Assembly (NCBI GenBank): GCA_035445085.1
Contig: DAOMQA010000017.1
Span: 1 to 49,826, forward strand
Origin: JBDHXE01 sp035445085
Lineage (GTDB): Bacteria; Bacteroidota; Ignavibacteria; Kapaibacteriales; UBA2268
DNA: 49,826 nucleotides
Reading direction: 5' to 3'
Shown here: in pieces, positions 8,329-17,747 of the stretch
Layout of the letters: each line of letters starts with the position of its first letter
Numbering within the stretch: position 1 is the first letter of the stretch
Notes under the pieces: model-generated
Databases searched by the model: none
Seen by the model: the letters and a program-made list of their open reading frames with translations, nothing else
What the model was told of the DNA's origin: nothing
Position numbers and translations under genes: made by a program

Positions 8329-9642
8329 ATGTCTAATATTCCTCAAAAGAGCGCAAGCGGTAACTTTTCGGAAGTAGAAGGTAAGTATTGTGTTCGCAAT
8401 ATTGGCTTAGCAGAAGAAGGTCGTTTGTTAATTGATTGGGCAGAATCAAGAATGCCTGTCTTAATGGGATTAAGAGCAAAATATAAAGTAACAAAACCAT
8501 TTGCTGGGCTTAAAATTGCTGGTTGTTTGCACGTTACGAAAGAAACAGCTGTACTAATTAGAACTTTTCAAGAGGCTGGCGCCGAAGTATATTGGTCGGG
8601 CTGTAACCCATTGTCTACTAATGATGCTGTGGCAGCAGCTTTAGCTGATGAGGGTATTGCTATCTATGCTTGGTATGGCAATCATGAAGATTTTTATTGG
8701 TGCATTGAACGTACCATCGACCCAAATCCACACCTTACGCTTGATGATGGTTGTGATTTAATCGATACTGTGCACGAAAAATACAAAACCTTAGCTACTA
8801 CCCATATCATTGGCGGTACCGAAGAAACAACTACGGGCGTTCATAGACTTAGAGCAAGAGAAGAAGCAGGCCAATTATTATACCCAGTATTTGCGGTAAA
8901 TGATGCCGAAACTAAGTGGGATTTTGATAATGTATATGGTACAGGTCAATCAACAATTGATGGTATCATTAGAGCAACATCTGTGTTATTGGCTGGCAAG
9001 AACTTTGTAACTGCAGGGCATGGACATTGCGGTAGCGGCGTAGCAAAACGTGCTAAAGGCTTAGGCTGTAATACTATTATTACCGAAGTAAAGTCTACTG
9101 CTGCAATCAAAGGAATGTTGGAAGGACACGAAGTAATGACTATGGACCAAGCAGCAGCGGTTGGAGATATATTCTGTACTGCGACTGGCATGAAAGATGT
9201 TATCAGAAAAAGACATTTTGAAGTAATGAAAGACGGTGCAATCGTATGCAATACTGGTCATTACGATAAGGAAATTAATATAGTAGAATTAGAAGAGTTA
9301 GCAGTAAGTAAAAGAACTATCCGCCCTAATTGCGAAGAATACACAATGGCTGATGGCAGAAGAATTTACTTATTAGCTCAAGGGCGATTAATCAATTTAG
9401 CTGCAGCCGAAGGACACCCGTCAGAAGTTATGGATATGTCGTTTGCAAATCAATTTATGGCTCACTTGGCTTTAGCAGAAAACCATACTAATGGCGGTAA
9501 ATTCCCAACAAAAGTTATGGATATACCTGCAAACCAAGACGAATTTGTAGCTCAAACAAAATTATCTATGATGGGATTAAAAATTGATGCTTTATCTGAA
9601 GAGCAAATTAAATACTCTAAAGATTATAACGCTGGGACCTAA
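8329..9642 (+). CDS. ahcY: Adenosylhomocysteinase
   Basis: The 437 residues catalyse reversible hydrolysis of S-adenosylhomocysteine to adenosine and homocysteine with bound NAD. Visible motifs are SGCNPLSTNDAVAAAL, GNHEDFYW, GGTEETTTGVHRL, the NAD loop AGHGHCGSGVAKRAKGLG, and MKDGAIVCNTGHYDKEI. The loop GHGHCG and the lack of the 40-residue insertion place it with the short archaeal/Thermotoga-type enzymes rather than the eukaryotic type. An AAGGA site precedes the ATG by 10 bases. It is the last gene of the operon and is followed by the terminator at 9676-9713. Confidence 0.97.
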   Translation: MSNIPQKSASGNFSEVEGKYCVRNIGLAEEGRLLIDWAESRMPVLMGLRAKYKVTKPFAGLKIAGCLHVTKETAVLIRTFQEAGAEVYWSGCNPLSTNDAVAAALADEGIAIYAWYGNHEDFYWCIERTIDPNPHLTLDDGCDLIDTVHEKYKTLATTHIIGGTEETTTGVHRLRAREEAGQLLYPVFAVNDAETKWDFDNVYGTGQSTIDGIIRATSVLLAGKNFVTAGHGHCGSGVAKRAKGLGCNTIITEVKSTAAIKGMLEGHEVMTMDQAAAVGDIFCTATGMKDVIRKRHFEVMKDGAIVCNTGHYDKEINIVELEELAVSKRTIRPNCEEYTMADGRRIYLLAQGRLINLAAAEGHPSEVMDMSFANQFMAHLALAENHTNGGKFPTKVMDIPANQDEFVAQTKLSMMGLKIDALSEEQIKYSKDYNAGT

Positions 9643-9675
9643 TTTGTAATAATTAAGTGTATAGTATATATAAAG

Positions 9676-9713
9676 AAGAGGCTATTACATCGCTTAGTAA
9701 CAGCCTCTTTTTG
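9676..9713 (+). terminator. Terminator after ahcY
   Basis: GAAGAGGCTATTAC pairs with GTAACAGCCTCTTT with one mismatch and an 8-base loop, followed by TTTTTG. It separates ahcY from the convergent LptF/LptG gene. The rest of the gap (to 9854) is plain AT-rich sequence in which nothing else is seen. Confidence 0.85.
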
Positions 9714-9854
9714 TTTGATATAGTATTGAAGATTCTTTATTGATACCACTATATAAATTCATAGCACTACATATAGCTAATACTATAATACAAGTTATAA
9801 AACTAAATATTTTATAAAAAAATAAATACACACAAAACAATTCGAGGAACAAAG

Positions 9855-11300
9855 TTAGCTAATGTTTTTGATATTTACAAATTTGTTTTTAAAAATATTT
9901 CTAATATCCAAAAAACTTAGGGATTCGTAGTTTACGCGTAAGGTAAGAATAAGTCCCAATAATCCTATGATGATATTTCCTAACCACATGGCAAGCCATG
10001 GCTCTAATATACCTCTATCTGCAAGTTTTTCGCCGCCAATTAGACTTATCCAATATATAACATAAAATACAAGCGATATACCAGAACTAATACCAAAATT
10101 GCCTCCTTTGGTAATAATACCCAATGGCGATCCTACAAATACAAATATCAAGCAAGCAAAAGGTATGGCATATTTTTTATATATTTCTACTTGATATTGC
10201 TCAATCTTTGAATCATAAAATTTTGCTTGATCTATCTGCCCTTGTATGAAGGATTTATCAATATTAATTCTATTCATAATTTTATTGAGCATAGTATTTT
10301 TAGCAGTATCTAAAGAATTGGCTATCATTTGCTGCTTACTTTGATTTACGATTCTGCCATTCATATTATGCTCTATATCCCTTTCAAGATGCAAATTTTG
10401 TAAATTATTGTTTTTGCCATAAATGTAATTTGTTATTAAATTTTTCATTGAAGAATCTGCTTTCAACATAAAATTTCGCTTGTTAGCCCGTGCTGTATCC
10501 ACAATTTGCTGCATATCATTAATATCTAATTCCCTGTCACCTTTGGCTACAAAATCTGCACTTGATTGTTCTAAGGCAAACCCACTCGCTGGCAAGGCAA
10601 TTTTATATTTATCATATTTAACAATCCTATAATTATCTGTATTATTAGGACTTAGCTGGTGTATTTCGCCATGATACAAATCAAGTATTAAGCTCCTGTA
10701 GTCATCAGAAAACTTAAGATAAGCCGTATCTGCCGAAATTATATTACGCTTTTGCAATTGCGACATATCATATATTGTTATCCCTCTAATTAATCCTGTC
10801 GCCGAATCTACGCTTCTTGCAAGTATTGTGTATCCTTCTAATTGTGAAGAAAATTGCCCTGATTCTAAAGCAAAAGTTGGCTTTTTGCGTTGTATATCGC
10901 TCATTAATAGCCTTGCATTATGATTTGCATCAGGCAAAATAGCATCATTAAACCAAAAAAGCAGTATTGAGAGCAAGAATCCTGCAATAATAACTGGCGA
11001 CATCATCTTTAAAAATGAACCGCCACTTGCTTTAATGATAGTAATTTCGTGTGCCGCCGACATAGAACCAAAAGAGAGCAAAGTAGAAAATAGTACCCCC
11101 ATCGGTGCAGCTAACACAAGCATCCAAGCAATATTATAAGTGATTAATTCCAAAATCAAGGCAGTATCGAGTCCCTTCCCTACCAATTGATCCAAGAAGT
11201 TCATAATGAATTGCATTAGAAAAATAAATATGACTGTTGCCGTGCCAAACATAAATGGGGCAAAATGAATTCGGAGAATATACCTATAAATTAGCTTCAT
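9855..11300 (-). CDS. LptF/LptG-family lipopolysaccharide export permease
   Basis: The 481 residues have three N-terminal membrane helices (about 12-32, 50-75, 100-125), a large periplasmic domain (about 130-370), and three C-terminal helices (about 375-460). This is the YjgP/YjgQ architecture. Family motifs include APMGVLFSTLLSFG, ITIIKASGG, FWFNDAILPDANHNARLL and PFACLIFVFVGSPLGI. With LptB ATPase it would extract LPS from the inner membrane. LptF and LptG are normally paired, but only one is here; the other must be elsewhere. The sequence does not decide between F and G. It is a single-gene unit with the ATG at 11300, divergent from secG. Confidence 0.88.
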   Translation of the reverse strand: MKLIYRYILRIHFAPFMFGTATVIFIFLMQFIMNFLDQLVGKGLDTALILELITYNIAWMLVLAAPMGVLFSTLLSFGSMSAAHEITIIKASGGSFLKMMSPVIIAGFLLSILLFWFNDAILPDANHNARLLMSDIQRKKPTFALESGQFSSQLEGYTILARSVDSATGLIRGITIYDMSQLQKRNIISADTAYLKFSDDYRSLILDLYHGEIHQLSPNNTDNYRIVKYDKYKIALPASGFALEQSSADFVAKGDRELDINDMQQIVDTARANKRNFMLKADSSMKNLITNYIYGKNNNLQNLHLERDIEHNMNGRIVNQSKQQMIANSLDTAKNTMLNKIMNRINIDKSFIQGQIDQAKFYDSKIEQYQVEIYKKYAIPFACLIFVFVGSPLGIITKGGNFGISSGISLVFYVIYWISLIGGEKLADRGILEPWLAMWLGNIIIGLLGLILTLRVNYESLSFLDIRNIFKNKFVNIKNIS

Positions 11301-11345
11301 TTTTTAAAACTTTTCTAAAAAAATCAATATAACAAAATCAAATAT

Positions 11346-11376
11346 ATTGTTATTTTGTGAAATTTTATTAAATTTG
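11346..11376 (+). promoter_or_regulatory. Promoter of secG (ATTG-N19-TAAATTTG)
   Basis: The -7 box TAAATTTG (11369-11376) matches TAnnTTTG. ATTG (11346-11349) lies 19 bases upstream, the spacing expected for a Bacteroidota sigma-A promoter. The transcript would begin near 11382, leaving a leader of about 27 bases. Confidence 0.6.
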
Positions 11377-11408
11377 TAGTTCTAAAATTTAATAATTTGG
11401 AAAACTTT

Positions 11409-11786
11409 ATGTTTACATTTTTGATTTTATTAATGATGGTCATATCAGTATTATTGACAGCAGTAGTATTAATTCAACCTGGTAAAGGTGATATGATTAC
11501 TGGTATGGCGGGTTTAACAAACACATTCTCGTCTATGCTTGGTAGCCGTAAAGCAATGGATATGCTTACTAAATTAACAATTGGTTTAGCGGCATTACTT
11601 TTAGTATTGTCTTTGGCTACTAACAAATTCTTTTTACCAACAGCAGGAGGCTTTGCTGTAAAGCCAATTACTGAGGGCGTTGCTGTTCCACAAACAGTAC
11701 CAACTCAACCAGTACAACAATTGCCAGCACAAAAGCCAGCTGAGCAAAAAGGTGCCAGCGAAGGACAGACTCAACAGCAAAAATAA
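11409..11786 (+). CDS. secG: Protein translocase subunit SecG
   Basis: The 125 residues form the small SecYEG subunit that assists preprotein translocation across the inner membrane. There are two membrane helices (about 2-22 and 50-70) separated by the diagnostic loop VVLIQPGKGDMITG and the glycine/serine-rich segment FSSMLGSRKAMDMLTKLT. The C-terminal tail is rich in Pro, Gln and Ala and low in complexity, as in other Bacteroidota SecG proteins. The ATG at 11409 is preferred to a TTG at 11397 because TTTGGA just before the ATG can act as the ribosome-binding site. A terminator hairpin follows. Confidence 0.93.
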   Translation: MFTFLILLMMVISVLLTAVVLIQPGKGDMITGMAGLTNTFSSMLGSRKAMDMLTKLTIGLAALLLVLSLATNKFFLPTAGGFAVKPITEGVAVPQTVPTQPVQQLPAQKPAEQKGASEGQTQQQK

Positions 11787-11822
11787 TATTTTTCATAGTT
11801 GAGATTATCGATAAAGTATAAT

Positions 11823-11850
11823 TCATCTACTAAGAGTAATTAGTAGATGA
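11823..11850 (+). terminator. Terminator after secG
   Basis: TCATCTACTA (11823-11832) and TAGTAGATGA (11841-11850) form a perfect 10-bp stem with an 8-base loop, followed by GTTTGTATTTTTT. The remainder of the gap to murI holds a possible -7 box at 11913 and nothing else recognised. Confidence 0.8.
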
Positions 11851-11912
11851 GTTTGTATTTTTTGTATTATACAACGAATTTGTAATTAAGGCAATGTAGC
11901 CTAAGTTATATT

Positions 11913-11920
11913 TATATTTG
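11913..11920 (+). promoter_or_regulatory. Putative -7 box (TATATTTG) for the murI operon
   Basis: TATATTTG matches TAnnTTTG, but no TTTG lies at the right distance upstream. If used, it gives a leader of about 100 bases before the ATG at 12027 and drives the whole ten-gene run to 20537. Confidence 0.35.
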
Positions 11921-12026
11921 ACAATCTTTAATCCTATAAACTAAAAAATAATCGGCTTATCTTACAATTAATGATAACCTATATCGAACTTATTTTTTTA
12001 TATATTACAAGAAATAATATAATTTT

Positions 12027-12848
12027 ATGGATATAAATTCATCGATAGGTATATTTGATTCAGGATTAGGTGGTTTAAGTGTACTAAAGCAGTTTATTAG
12101 ATTTTTGCCAAACGAAAAGTATATATATTTAGGGGATACGGCACGCGTTCCTTATGGCAATAAATCAAAATCAACAGTAGAAAGATATGCGAGAGAGTGT
12201 GCAGACTTTTTAATTCAAAAAAATGTAAAACTGATAGTAATTGCTTGTAGTACAGTTTCTTCTTTAGCAATAGATACAATAATAGAAATTGCAGGCACAA
12301 TCCCAGTAATTGGGATGATAAAGCCAGGAGCTAATGCAGCTTTACGCTCTACAAAGTCAGGTAAAATTGGGGTTATTGGCACAAGGGCAACTATATCAAG
12401 TATGGCATATAAAACAGAAATTGAACATCTAAATAATAATAAAAAAATTGAAGTTCTTGGACAACCTTGCCCGCTGTTTGTGCCTTTTGTTGAAGAAGGC
12501 ATAATTAATTCTGACGCTATTATTCAGGTAGCTAAAGAATATTTAGAGCCATTAAAGTCGCATAAAGTTGATACTTTAATATTAGGTTGCACTCACTACC
12601 CTTTATTGTGGAATGTTATTCATCATTTATTGCCAGATGTAAATTTAATCGATACTGGTGAGCATGCTTCAGTTAGTTCATTAAGATTATTAGCCGAAAT
12701 GAAATTATTAAAAGATGAAAGTGGCGTATTTGTAGATAAACCAGAAATTGATTTTTATGTAAGCGATTTGCCACATAATTTCCATCAGCAAGCTAATATA
12801 TTCTTGGGATTTAATGTAGATAAACCAATATTAGTGGAATTAGGATGA
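12027..12848 (+). CDS. murI: Glutamate racemase
   Basis: The 273-residue enzyme converts L- to D-glutamate for peptidoglycan. N-terminal IGIFDSGLGGLSVL contains Asp11. YLGDTARVPYGNKS follows, then the first catalytic Cys74 in IACSTVSS (the usual motif is CNTA/S, so Asn is replaced by Ser). The second site is LGCTHYPLL with Cys188 and His190. Both catalytic cysteines are present. The stop overlaps the start of the next gene by 4 bases (ATGA). Confidence 0.95.
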   Translation: MDINSSIGIFDSGLGGLSVLKQFIRFLPNEKYIYLGDTARVPYGNKSKSTVERYARECADFLIQKNVKLIVIACSTVSSLAIDTIIEIAGTIPVIGMIKPGANAALRSTKSGKIGVIGTRATISSMAYKTEIEHLNNNKKIEVLGQPCPLFVPFVEEGIINSDAIIQVAKEYLEPLKSHKVDTLILGCTHYPLLWNVIHHLLPDVNLIDTGEHASVSSLRLLAEMKLLKDESGVFVDKPEIDFYVSDLPHNFHQQANIFLGFNVDKPILVELG

Positions 12849-13465
12849 TAGAACAAGTATTAATTATAATATTTGCTTATTTAGTTGGGTCAATCCCATT
12901 TTCTGCTATTTTAGTTAAACTATTTTATCATAAAAATTTAACTGAAGAGGGTAGTTACAATGTTGGCGCTTTAAACTCCTACGAAGTTAGCAACAGCAAA
13001 TTTATAGGCATCTTGTCTATGCTTTTAGATGCGAGCAAGGGTATGCTTATAGTACTTTTATATCACTTTTTTTTTAATGGTAACTTTGATTATTTACTTT
13101 TAGCTTCAATTTGGGTTGTTATTGGGCATATTATGAGCATCTTCTTAAAGTTAAAGGGTGGTAGGGGTTTAGCAACTGCAGCAGGCCTATTTTTGTTAAT
13201 TAATCCATATTTATTATTTATGTGGTTATTAATGTGGGTAGCTGGTTACAAAATGATAAGAAAAAATGTTCATGTTGCAAATTCGATAGCACTATTAGGT
13301 ACTTGTATTTTAGCATTTTCTACTAATGATATGCTCTTGGGCTTATTTGACTTTATGAAAATTGGCAACTACTTTAATGTAAAAATCTTATTTACAATAG
13401 TTTCATTTATAATCTTATTAAAACATATCAAACCGTTACGAGAATTATTTAACAAGGAAGTATAA
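12845..13465 (+). CDS. plsY: PlsY-like glycerol-3-phosphate acyltransferase
   Basis: The 206-residue integral membrane protein has the PlsY pattern: GSIPFSAILVKLF near the N-terminus, a second motif GSYNVGALN (consensus GSGNxGATN), LDASKG, and a third motif GHIMSIFLKLKGGRGLATA (consensus GHxFPxFLxFKGGKGVAT). PlsY transfers the acyl group of acyl-phosphate to glycerol-3-phosphate, the first step of phospholipid synthesis. The second and third motifs each carry substitutions (Gly to Tyr, Thr to Leu, Lys to Arg), so it may be a divergent paralog rather than the housekeeping enzyme. It overlaps murI and touches the next gene (TAATG). Confidence 0.8.
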   Translation: MIEQVLIIIFAYLVGSIPFSAILVKLFYHKNLTEEGSYNVGALNSYEVSNSKFIGILSMLLDASKGMLIVLLYHFFFNGNFDYLLLASIWVVIGHIMSIFLKLKGGRGLATAAGLFLLINPYLLFMWLLMWVAGYKMIRKNVHVANSIALLGTCILAFSTNDMLLGLFDFMKIGNYFNVKILFTIVSFIILLKHIKPLRELFNKEV

Positions 13466-14223
13466 TGTCTTATTTTAAATTTGATGGTAGAAACGTTTAT
13501 TATACAGTAGAAGGCGAAGGTTTTCCTTTAATGCTATTACACGGCAATACTACCTCATCAAAATTATTTGAAAATGATATACCATTTTTCGCACAATATT
13601 ACAAAGTTATCGCCTTCGACTGGCCTGGTCATGGCTATTCTGATAAATTAGATAAATTTGCAGATGACTTTTGGAGATATAATGCCAAAAGTGGCTTAGC
13701 TCTATGTGAGCATTTAAATATAAATACAATTAATTTAATTGGGACAAGTGGAGGAGCAATTACAGCACTCAATATGGCAACTTTAAACCCAGATATAGCA
13801 CCCAAAATTATTGCAGACAGCTTTTTTGGCAATAGCGTGTCATTGCAAGATGCAGAAAAGATTACCAACTTTAGGCAGAATGCAAAAAAGAATGATTTTC
13901 TGATGCAACAATATTGGAAGAGATTTAATGGAGACTATTGGGAAAAGATGGTAGATTTGGATTGTGAAAATTTACTAACAATAGGCAAAAATCAATTACC
14001 TTTAATTTGGGGTGATTTATCTACCATTAAATCTGACGTGTTGTTAGTTGGCACTACTACTGATGATTTGATTAGAGACATTGACACAAAAATGGCAGTA
14101 ATGCAAGAGCAAATCCCCAATAGCCAGAGCGCTATTTATGACTATGGCAGACATACATTTATGATAACTGAAAGAGAAGAATTTAGAAGAATTGCATTAA
14201 ATTTTTTAGATACAAAACTATAA
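13465..14223 (+). CDS. Alpha/beta-hydrolase fold protein
   Basis: The 252 residues show MLLHGNTTSS (oxyanion strand and loop), FDWPGHGYSDKL, the nucleophile elbow IGTSGGA with Ser95, a likely acid Asp in GTTTDD (200-201), and a catalytic His230 in YGRHTF. The full Ser-Asp-His triad is present, so an active esterase or hydrolase is expected. The substrate is unknown. No signal peptide is seen, so it is cytoplasmic. The ATG shares one base with the plsY stop codon. Confidence 0.88.
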   Translation: MSYFKFDGRNVYYTVEGEGFPLMLLHGNTTSSKLFENDIPFFAQYYKVIAFDWPGHGYSDKLDKFADDFWRYNAKSGLALCEHLNINTINLIGTSGGAITALNMATLNPDIAPKIIADSFFGNSVSLQDAEKITNFRQNAKKNDFLMQQYWKRFNGDYWEKMVDLDCENLLTIGKNQLPLIWGDLSTIKSDVLLVGTTTDDLIRDIDTKMAVMQEQIPNSQSAIYDYGRHTFMITEREEFRRIALNFLDTKL

Positions 14224-14229
14224 AACATT

Positions 14230-14784
14230 ATGAATAGGACAATATTAGTCCCTATTGCCAATGGCAGTGAAGATATGGAGACAATAATATCAATTGATAT
14301 TTTAAGAAGGGCTTCATATAAAGTTATTCTTACTGCTACCGAACAAAATATAGAGCTAAGTAAGGGCACAAAAGTAATATGCGATATACTTTTCCAAGAA
14401 ATTGATAGTTCTACTTTGTATGATGGAATTGTACTTCCTGGTGGCTTTAATGGTGTTAATAATTTATTAAAGAACGAGCAACTTTTGGAGTTAATACGAT
14501 TTAATTTTAACCATAATAAATTAATAGCGGCAATTTGTGCGGCACCTTTGATATTAGATACAAGTCAGATTCTTACTGAAGAATCTCATATAACATCGCA
14601 CCCCATAGTAAAAGAGAGACTTTTGAAATATAACTATAAAGAAGAGAGCATTGTTCTCTATAACAATATACTTACGGCAAGAGGAGCGGGCAACACTTTT
14701 GATTTTGCATTTGCTATACTCAATTACTTTGGTAACGGTCAATTGGCAAGCCAAATAGCATCCTCTATTCAATATCAATATTAG
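14230..14784 (+). CDS. DJ-1/PfpI family protein
   Basis: The 184 residues match the DJ-1/YajL/ThiJ branch: NGSEDMETIISIDILRRAS with Glu17 (equivalent to human DJ-1 Glu18), GIVLPGGFNG, and the nucleophile elbow AAICAAP with Cys103, then TARGAGNTFDFAFAIL near the C-terminus. Family members act as glyoxalase- or deglycase-like or redox-stress proteins; which applies is unknown. It lies 6 bases after the hydrolase and 7 before the acylphosphatase. Confidence 0.9.
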   Translation: MNRTILVPIANGSEDMETIISIDILRRASYKVILTATEQNIELSKGTKVICDILFQEIDSSTLYDGIVLPGGFNGVNNLLKNEQLLELIRFNFNHNKLIAAICAAPLILDTSQILTEESHITSHPIVKERLLKYNYKEESIVLYNNILTARGAGNTFDFAFAILNYFGNGQLASQIASSIQYQY

Positions 14785-14791
14785 CTTTTAG

Positions 14792-15070
14792 ATGGCTTTA
14801 CAAAGATTTAGATTAAAATTTATTGGATTGGTACAAGGGGTAGGCTTTCGGCAATACACTTATCGAATAGCAAGGCAATTTGGCGCAACAGGCTTTGTAG
14901 TGAATAATATAGATGGTAGTGTAAGTGCAGAAATACAATTAAATTCCAAATTAGTACATAATTTGCTTGCAGAGCTAAAAAGAGGACCGAGCCATTCGAT
15001 AGTTTGTGAGTTCACAAAAACTGAAATTAATTTACTTGATAATGATAACGAATTTAAAATCATAAGATAA
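14792..15070 (+). CDS. acyP: Acylphosphatase
   Basis: The 92 residues match the compact ferredoxin-like fold of the family. FIGLVQGVGFRQYTYRIA holds the phosphate loop and catalytic Arg, and GFVVNNIDGSV holds the catalytic Asn. It hydrolyses acyl phosphates. That is notable three genes after a PlsY-like enzyme, which uses acyl-phosphate, though a functional link is inference. The stop shares a base with the next start. Confidence 0.92.
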   Translation: MALQRFRLKFIGLVQGVGFRQYTYRIARQFGATGFVVNNIDGSVSAEIQLNSKLVHNLLAELKRGPSHSIVCEFTKTEINLLDNDNEFKIIR

Positions 15071-17724
15071 TGAAATATATACTAATTATATTATTTTTAA
15101 CAAACGTTTATCAATCAATTGCACAAGAGCATTCTTTTGTCATAAAGTATGATGATGTACAAAAACCTAGCATCGGATTAGCCTTGAGCGGAGGCGGTGC
15201 CAGAGGTCTTTCGCAGATAGGCGTTTTACAATACTTTGAGGAGAAGGGTTTAGGCATTTCATATATTGTTGGCACTTCAATTGGAGCAATCGTAGGAGGC
15301 TTATACACTAATGGGTACAATGCAAGTGAACTTAGTGAGTTGCTTAGCTCTAATGATTGGCGCAACACTTTAGCTCTTTCTAAAAATAAACGAAGTGAAT
15401 TGTTCTTGGATCAAAAAGATATTTACGACAAAAGTTTATTTAGTATTAAATTTAAAAATTTTAGTATAATAGAACCAGAAGCTATATCGGCAGGCAACCC
15501 CTTTGATGAATTTCTGCAAAAAGTATTTTGGAATGCACCTACTCAACCCGAACTAAACTTTGACTCTTTCAAGATACCATTCAGAGCAGTAGCAACAGAT
15601 TTGGTAAGTGGAAAATCAAAGACCTTTTCGACAGGCAATATAAGCAAAATAGTCCGAGCAAGTGCTACTATCCCGTTACGCTACACACCTATTAGAATAG
15701 ATTCGATGATTTTGGTAGACGGTGGCATATTGTCTAATATACCAACCCAACAATTGATAGCATTACACCCTGATATAAAGCTTGCTGTAGACGCTACCTC
15801 ACCTTTATATGATAAATTAGAGCTAACGAACGTATGGACAATGGCAGACCAAGTATTGTCTGTCGCCATCCAACATATTGCTGATAGTTCCAAAAAGCTG
15901 GCAGATATAGTAATTCAGCCAGAGTTAGGCAACATACGCAATGATGATTTTTCTAATATAGATACCCTTATCGATTTAGGTTATAGTGCTACCAAGCAAA
16001 GTTATGCCAGTATTAATAATCTGTATTTAAATAAATATAAGATTAAATTAATGGATAAATTTAAAGTGGAATTAAATACTATAAATAATTACCCGTTGCT
16101 CTTAAAATTAAAGAATTTCCCACAGAGTTTTTTGGATACTTGTCAAACAAATAATGCTATAATTGAAGATATCGACAGTCTATTAAATTTATTAGTAGGT
16201 CTTTTAAACTCCCCCTTACAATTTGAATACCTGCAAATCAATAATTTATCTAATACGCTTGAAATAGAATTTAATAGTAGAGCTAAGTTGAAGAATATTT
16301 CACTTGAATCAAATATTACAACAATAGACATCAACGAACTAAGAAAAGCTATTGAGAGTAAGGAAAGTAAATATAATATTTCTAAAAATACAGTTTACGA
16401 ATTAAGATTAGATATTATCAAATACTTAAAAAACAAGGGTATTAATTATCCTAAGGTCAAGGTATTAGAATATAACGATAGTATTAAAGTACTTATTGAT
16501 AAATATAAAATACATCGTATCATAATCGATGGCTCAGATGTAAGTGATTTTATCATTAAAAGAGATTTACAGATAAAAGAAGGGGACGAACTCACAATTG
16601 ACAATTTATTAATGAGTTGGGAGTACCTAAAAAGCACTGATTTGTTTAGTAATGTAGAAATATATCCTTATCTTGATACTAATGCGAATATGAACGTAAG
16701 AGTCAAACTAAAGGACGGCGGCACTCAGGTAGTAAAATTAGGTGGACGAGTAGATTCGGAAAGAAATGCACAAGGTAGTTTATATCTAATACAAGAAAAT
16801 TTATTTAATTTTGGTGCAAGACTTGGCTATAATCTAATTTTTAGCGAAACATATCTATATAATTATTTAAAGTTTGAAAATTCAAGATTTATCAATACAG
16901 ACTTGAACTTAGCTTTAGAGCTTTATTATAATACTTGGCAAGGATTTGAATACAAAGTAGACTATAATAAAGATAATACTGCTTATACTTCTACACGAAA
17001 CTTAAACTATGAGGTTAATACTTACGGTATCAAATTAACTGGTGGTGTGCAGATAGGTCGAGGCGGGAATCTCTATTCAAGTGTCAGATTTGAACAGCAA
17101 CAATATTATAAGAAAAGCGATACTATTAAGATGGATTATTACCCAATATCTACAATAAAATTTGGTGTAATTTGGGATAATCTCAATGATTTATATTTCC
17201 CTACTAAAGGCAGAGTACTCAATCTATCTTTAGAAACAAACCTAATACAAGCTAAAAATATAGTAGGTTTTTCTAAGATTAGTACCTATTTTAATACGAT
17301 ATTCCCATTAAATAGCAATATATTTAATTTTGAACTGACCTTTGGGGCAGCAGATGCGACGCTCCCCTACCCTGAATTTTTTATGGCAGGAGGTATGAAT
17401 TCTTTCTTTGGCTATAGGTCTGAAGAATTGTTAGGTCGGCAAATATTTAAAAGCTCATTAGGCTATCGAACTGACTTCCCAATTGATATTTTCTTTGATA
17501 CGTATTTTTTTGCAAGATATGACGTAGGAAACGTTTGGGTAAATTATGAAAATATAGAACTAAACAATCTAAAGCACGGCTTTGGTTTAGGTTTAGCACT
17601 CAATACCCCTATAGGACCAGCTAAATTTGCTTGGGGTAAATCACTTTTTTTTAGAAAATATTTAAAAGAGCTTGTATTTGGGCAAACAATACTTTATTTT
17701 AGTATTGGAGTTAATTTAAATTAG
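15070..17724 (+). CDS. Patatin-like phospholipase fused to POTRA and Omp85 barrel (type Vd-like)
   Basis: The 884 residues start with a signal peptide (1-18). A patatin domain follows with the oxyanion motif SGGGARG (40-46), the nucleophile elbow GTSIG (Ser70) and the catalytic DGG (Asp217). A linker and at least one POTRA-like region (about 480-560: HRIIIDGSDVSDFIIKRDL, LKSTDLFSNVEIYPYLD) lead to a 16-strand-type surface antigen/Omp85 barrel ending FSIGVNLN. The Ser-Asp dyad is intact. Homologues such as Pseudomonas PlpD expose or release the lipase domain outside the cell. It is the largest gene of the operon, with one base of overlap to acyP. Confidence 0.92.
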   Translation: MKYILIILFLTNVYQSIAQEHSFVIKYDDVQKPSIGLALSGGGARGLSQIGVLQYFEEKGLGISYIVGTSIGAIVGGLYTNGYNASELSELLSSNDWRNTLALSKNKRSELFLDQKDIYDKSLFSIKFKNFSIIEPEAISAGNPFDEFLQKVFWNAPTQPELNFDSFKIPFRAVATDLVSGKSKTFSTGNISKIVRASATIPLRYTPIRIDSMILVDGGILSNIPTQQLIALHPDIKLAVDATSPLYDKLELTNVWTMADQVLSVAIQHIADSSKKLADIVIQPELGNIRNDDFSNIDTLIDLGYSATKQSYASINNLYLNKYKIKLMDKFKVELNTINNYPLLLKLKNFPQSFLDTCQTNNAIIEDIDSLLNLLVGLLNSPLQFEYLQINNLSNTLEIEFNSRAKLKNISLESNITTIDINELRKAIESKESKYNISKNTVYELRLDIIKYLKNKGINYPKVKVLEYNDSIKVLIDKYKIHRIIIDGSDVSDFIIKRDLQIKEGDELTIDNLLMSWEYLKSTDLFSNVEIYPYLDTNANMNVRVKLKDGGTQVVKLGGRVDSERNAQGSLYLIQENLFNFGARLGYNLIFSETYLYNYLKFENSRFINTDLNLALELYYNTWQGFEYKVDYNKDNTAYTSTRNLNYEVNTYGIKLTGGVQIGRGGNLYSSVRFEQQQYYKKSDTIKMDYYPISTIKFGVIWDNLNDLYFPTKGRVLNLSLETNLIQAKNIVGFSKISTYFNTIFPLNSNIFNFELTFGAADATLPYPEFFMAGGMNSFFGYRSEELLGRQIFKSSLGYRTDFPIDIFFDTYFFARYDVGNVWVNYENIELNNLKHGFGLGLALNTPIGPAKFAWGKSLFFRKYLKELVFGQTILYFSIGVNLN

Positions 17725-17747
17725 TTTATAATTTGAGGACTAATATT

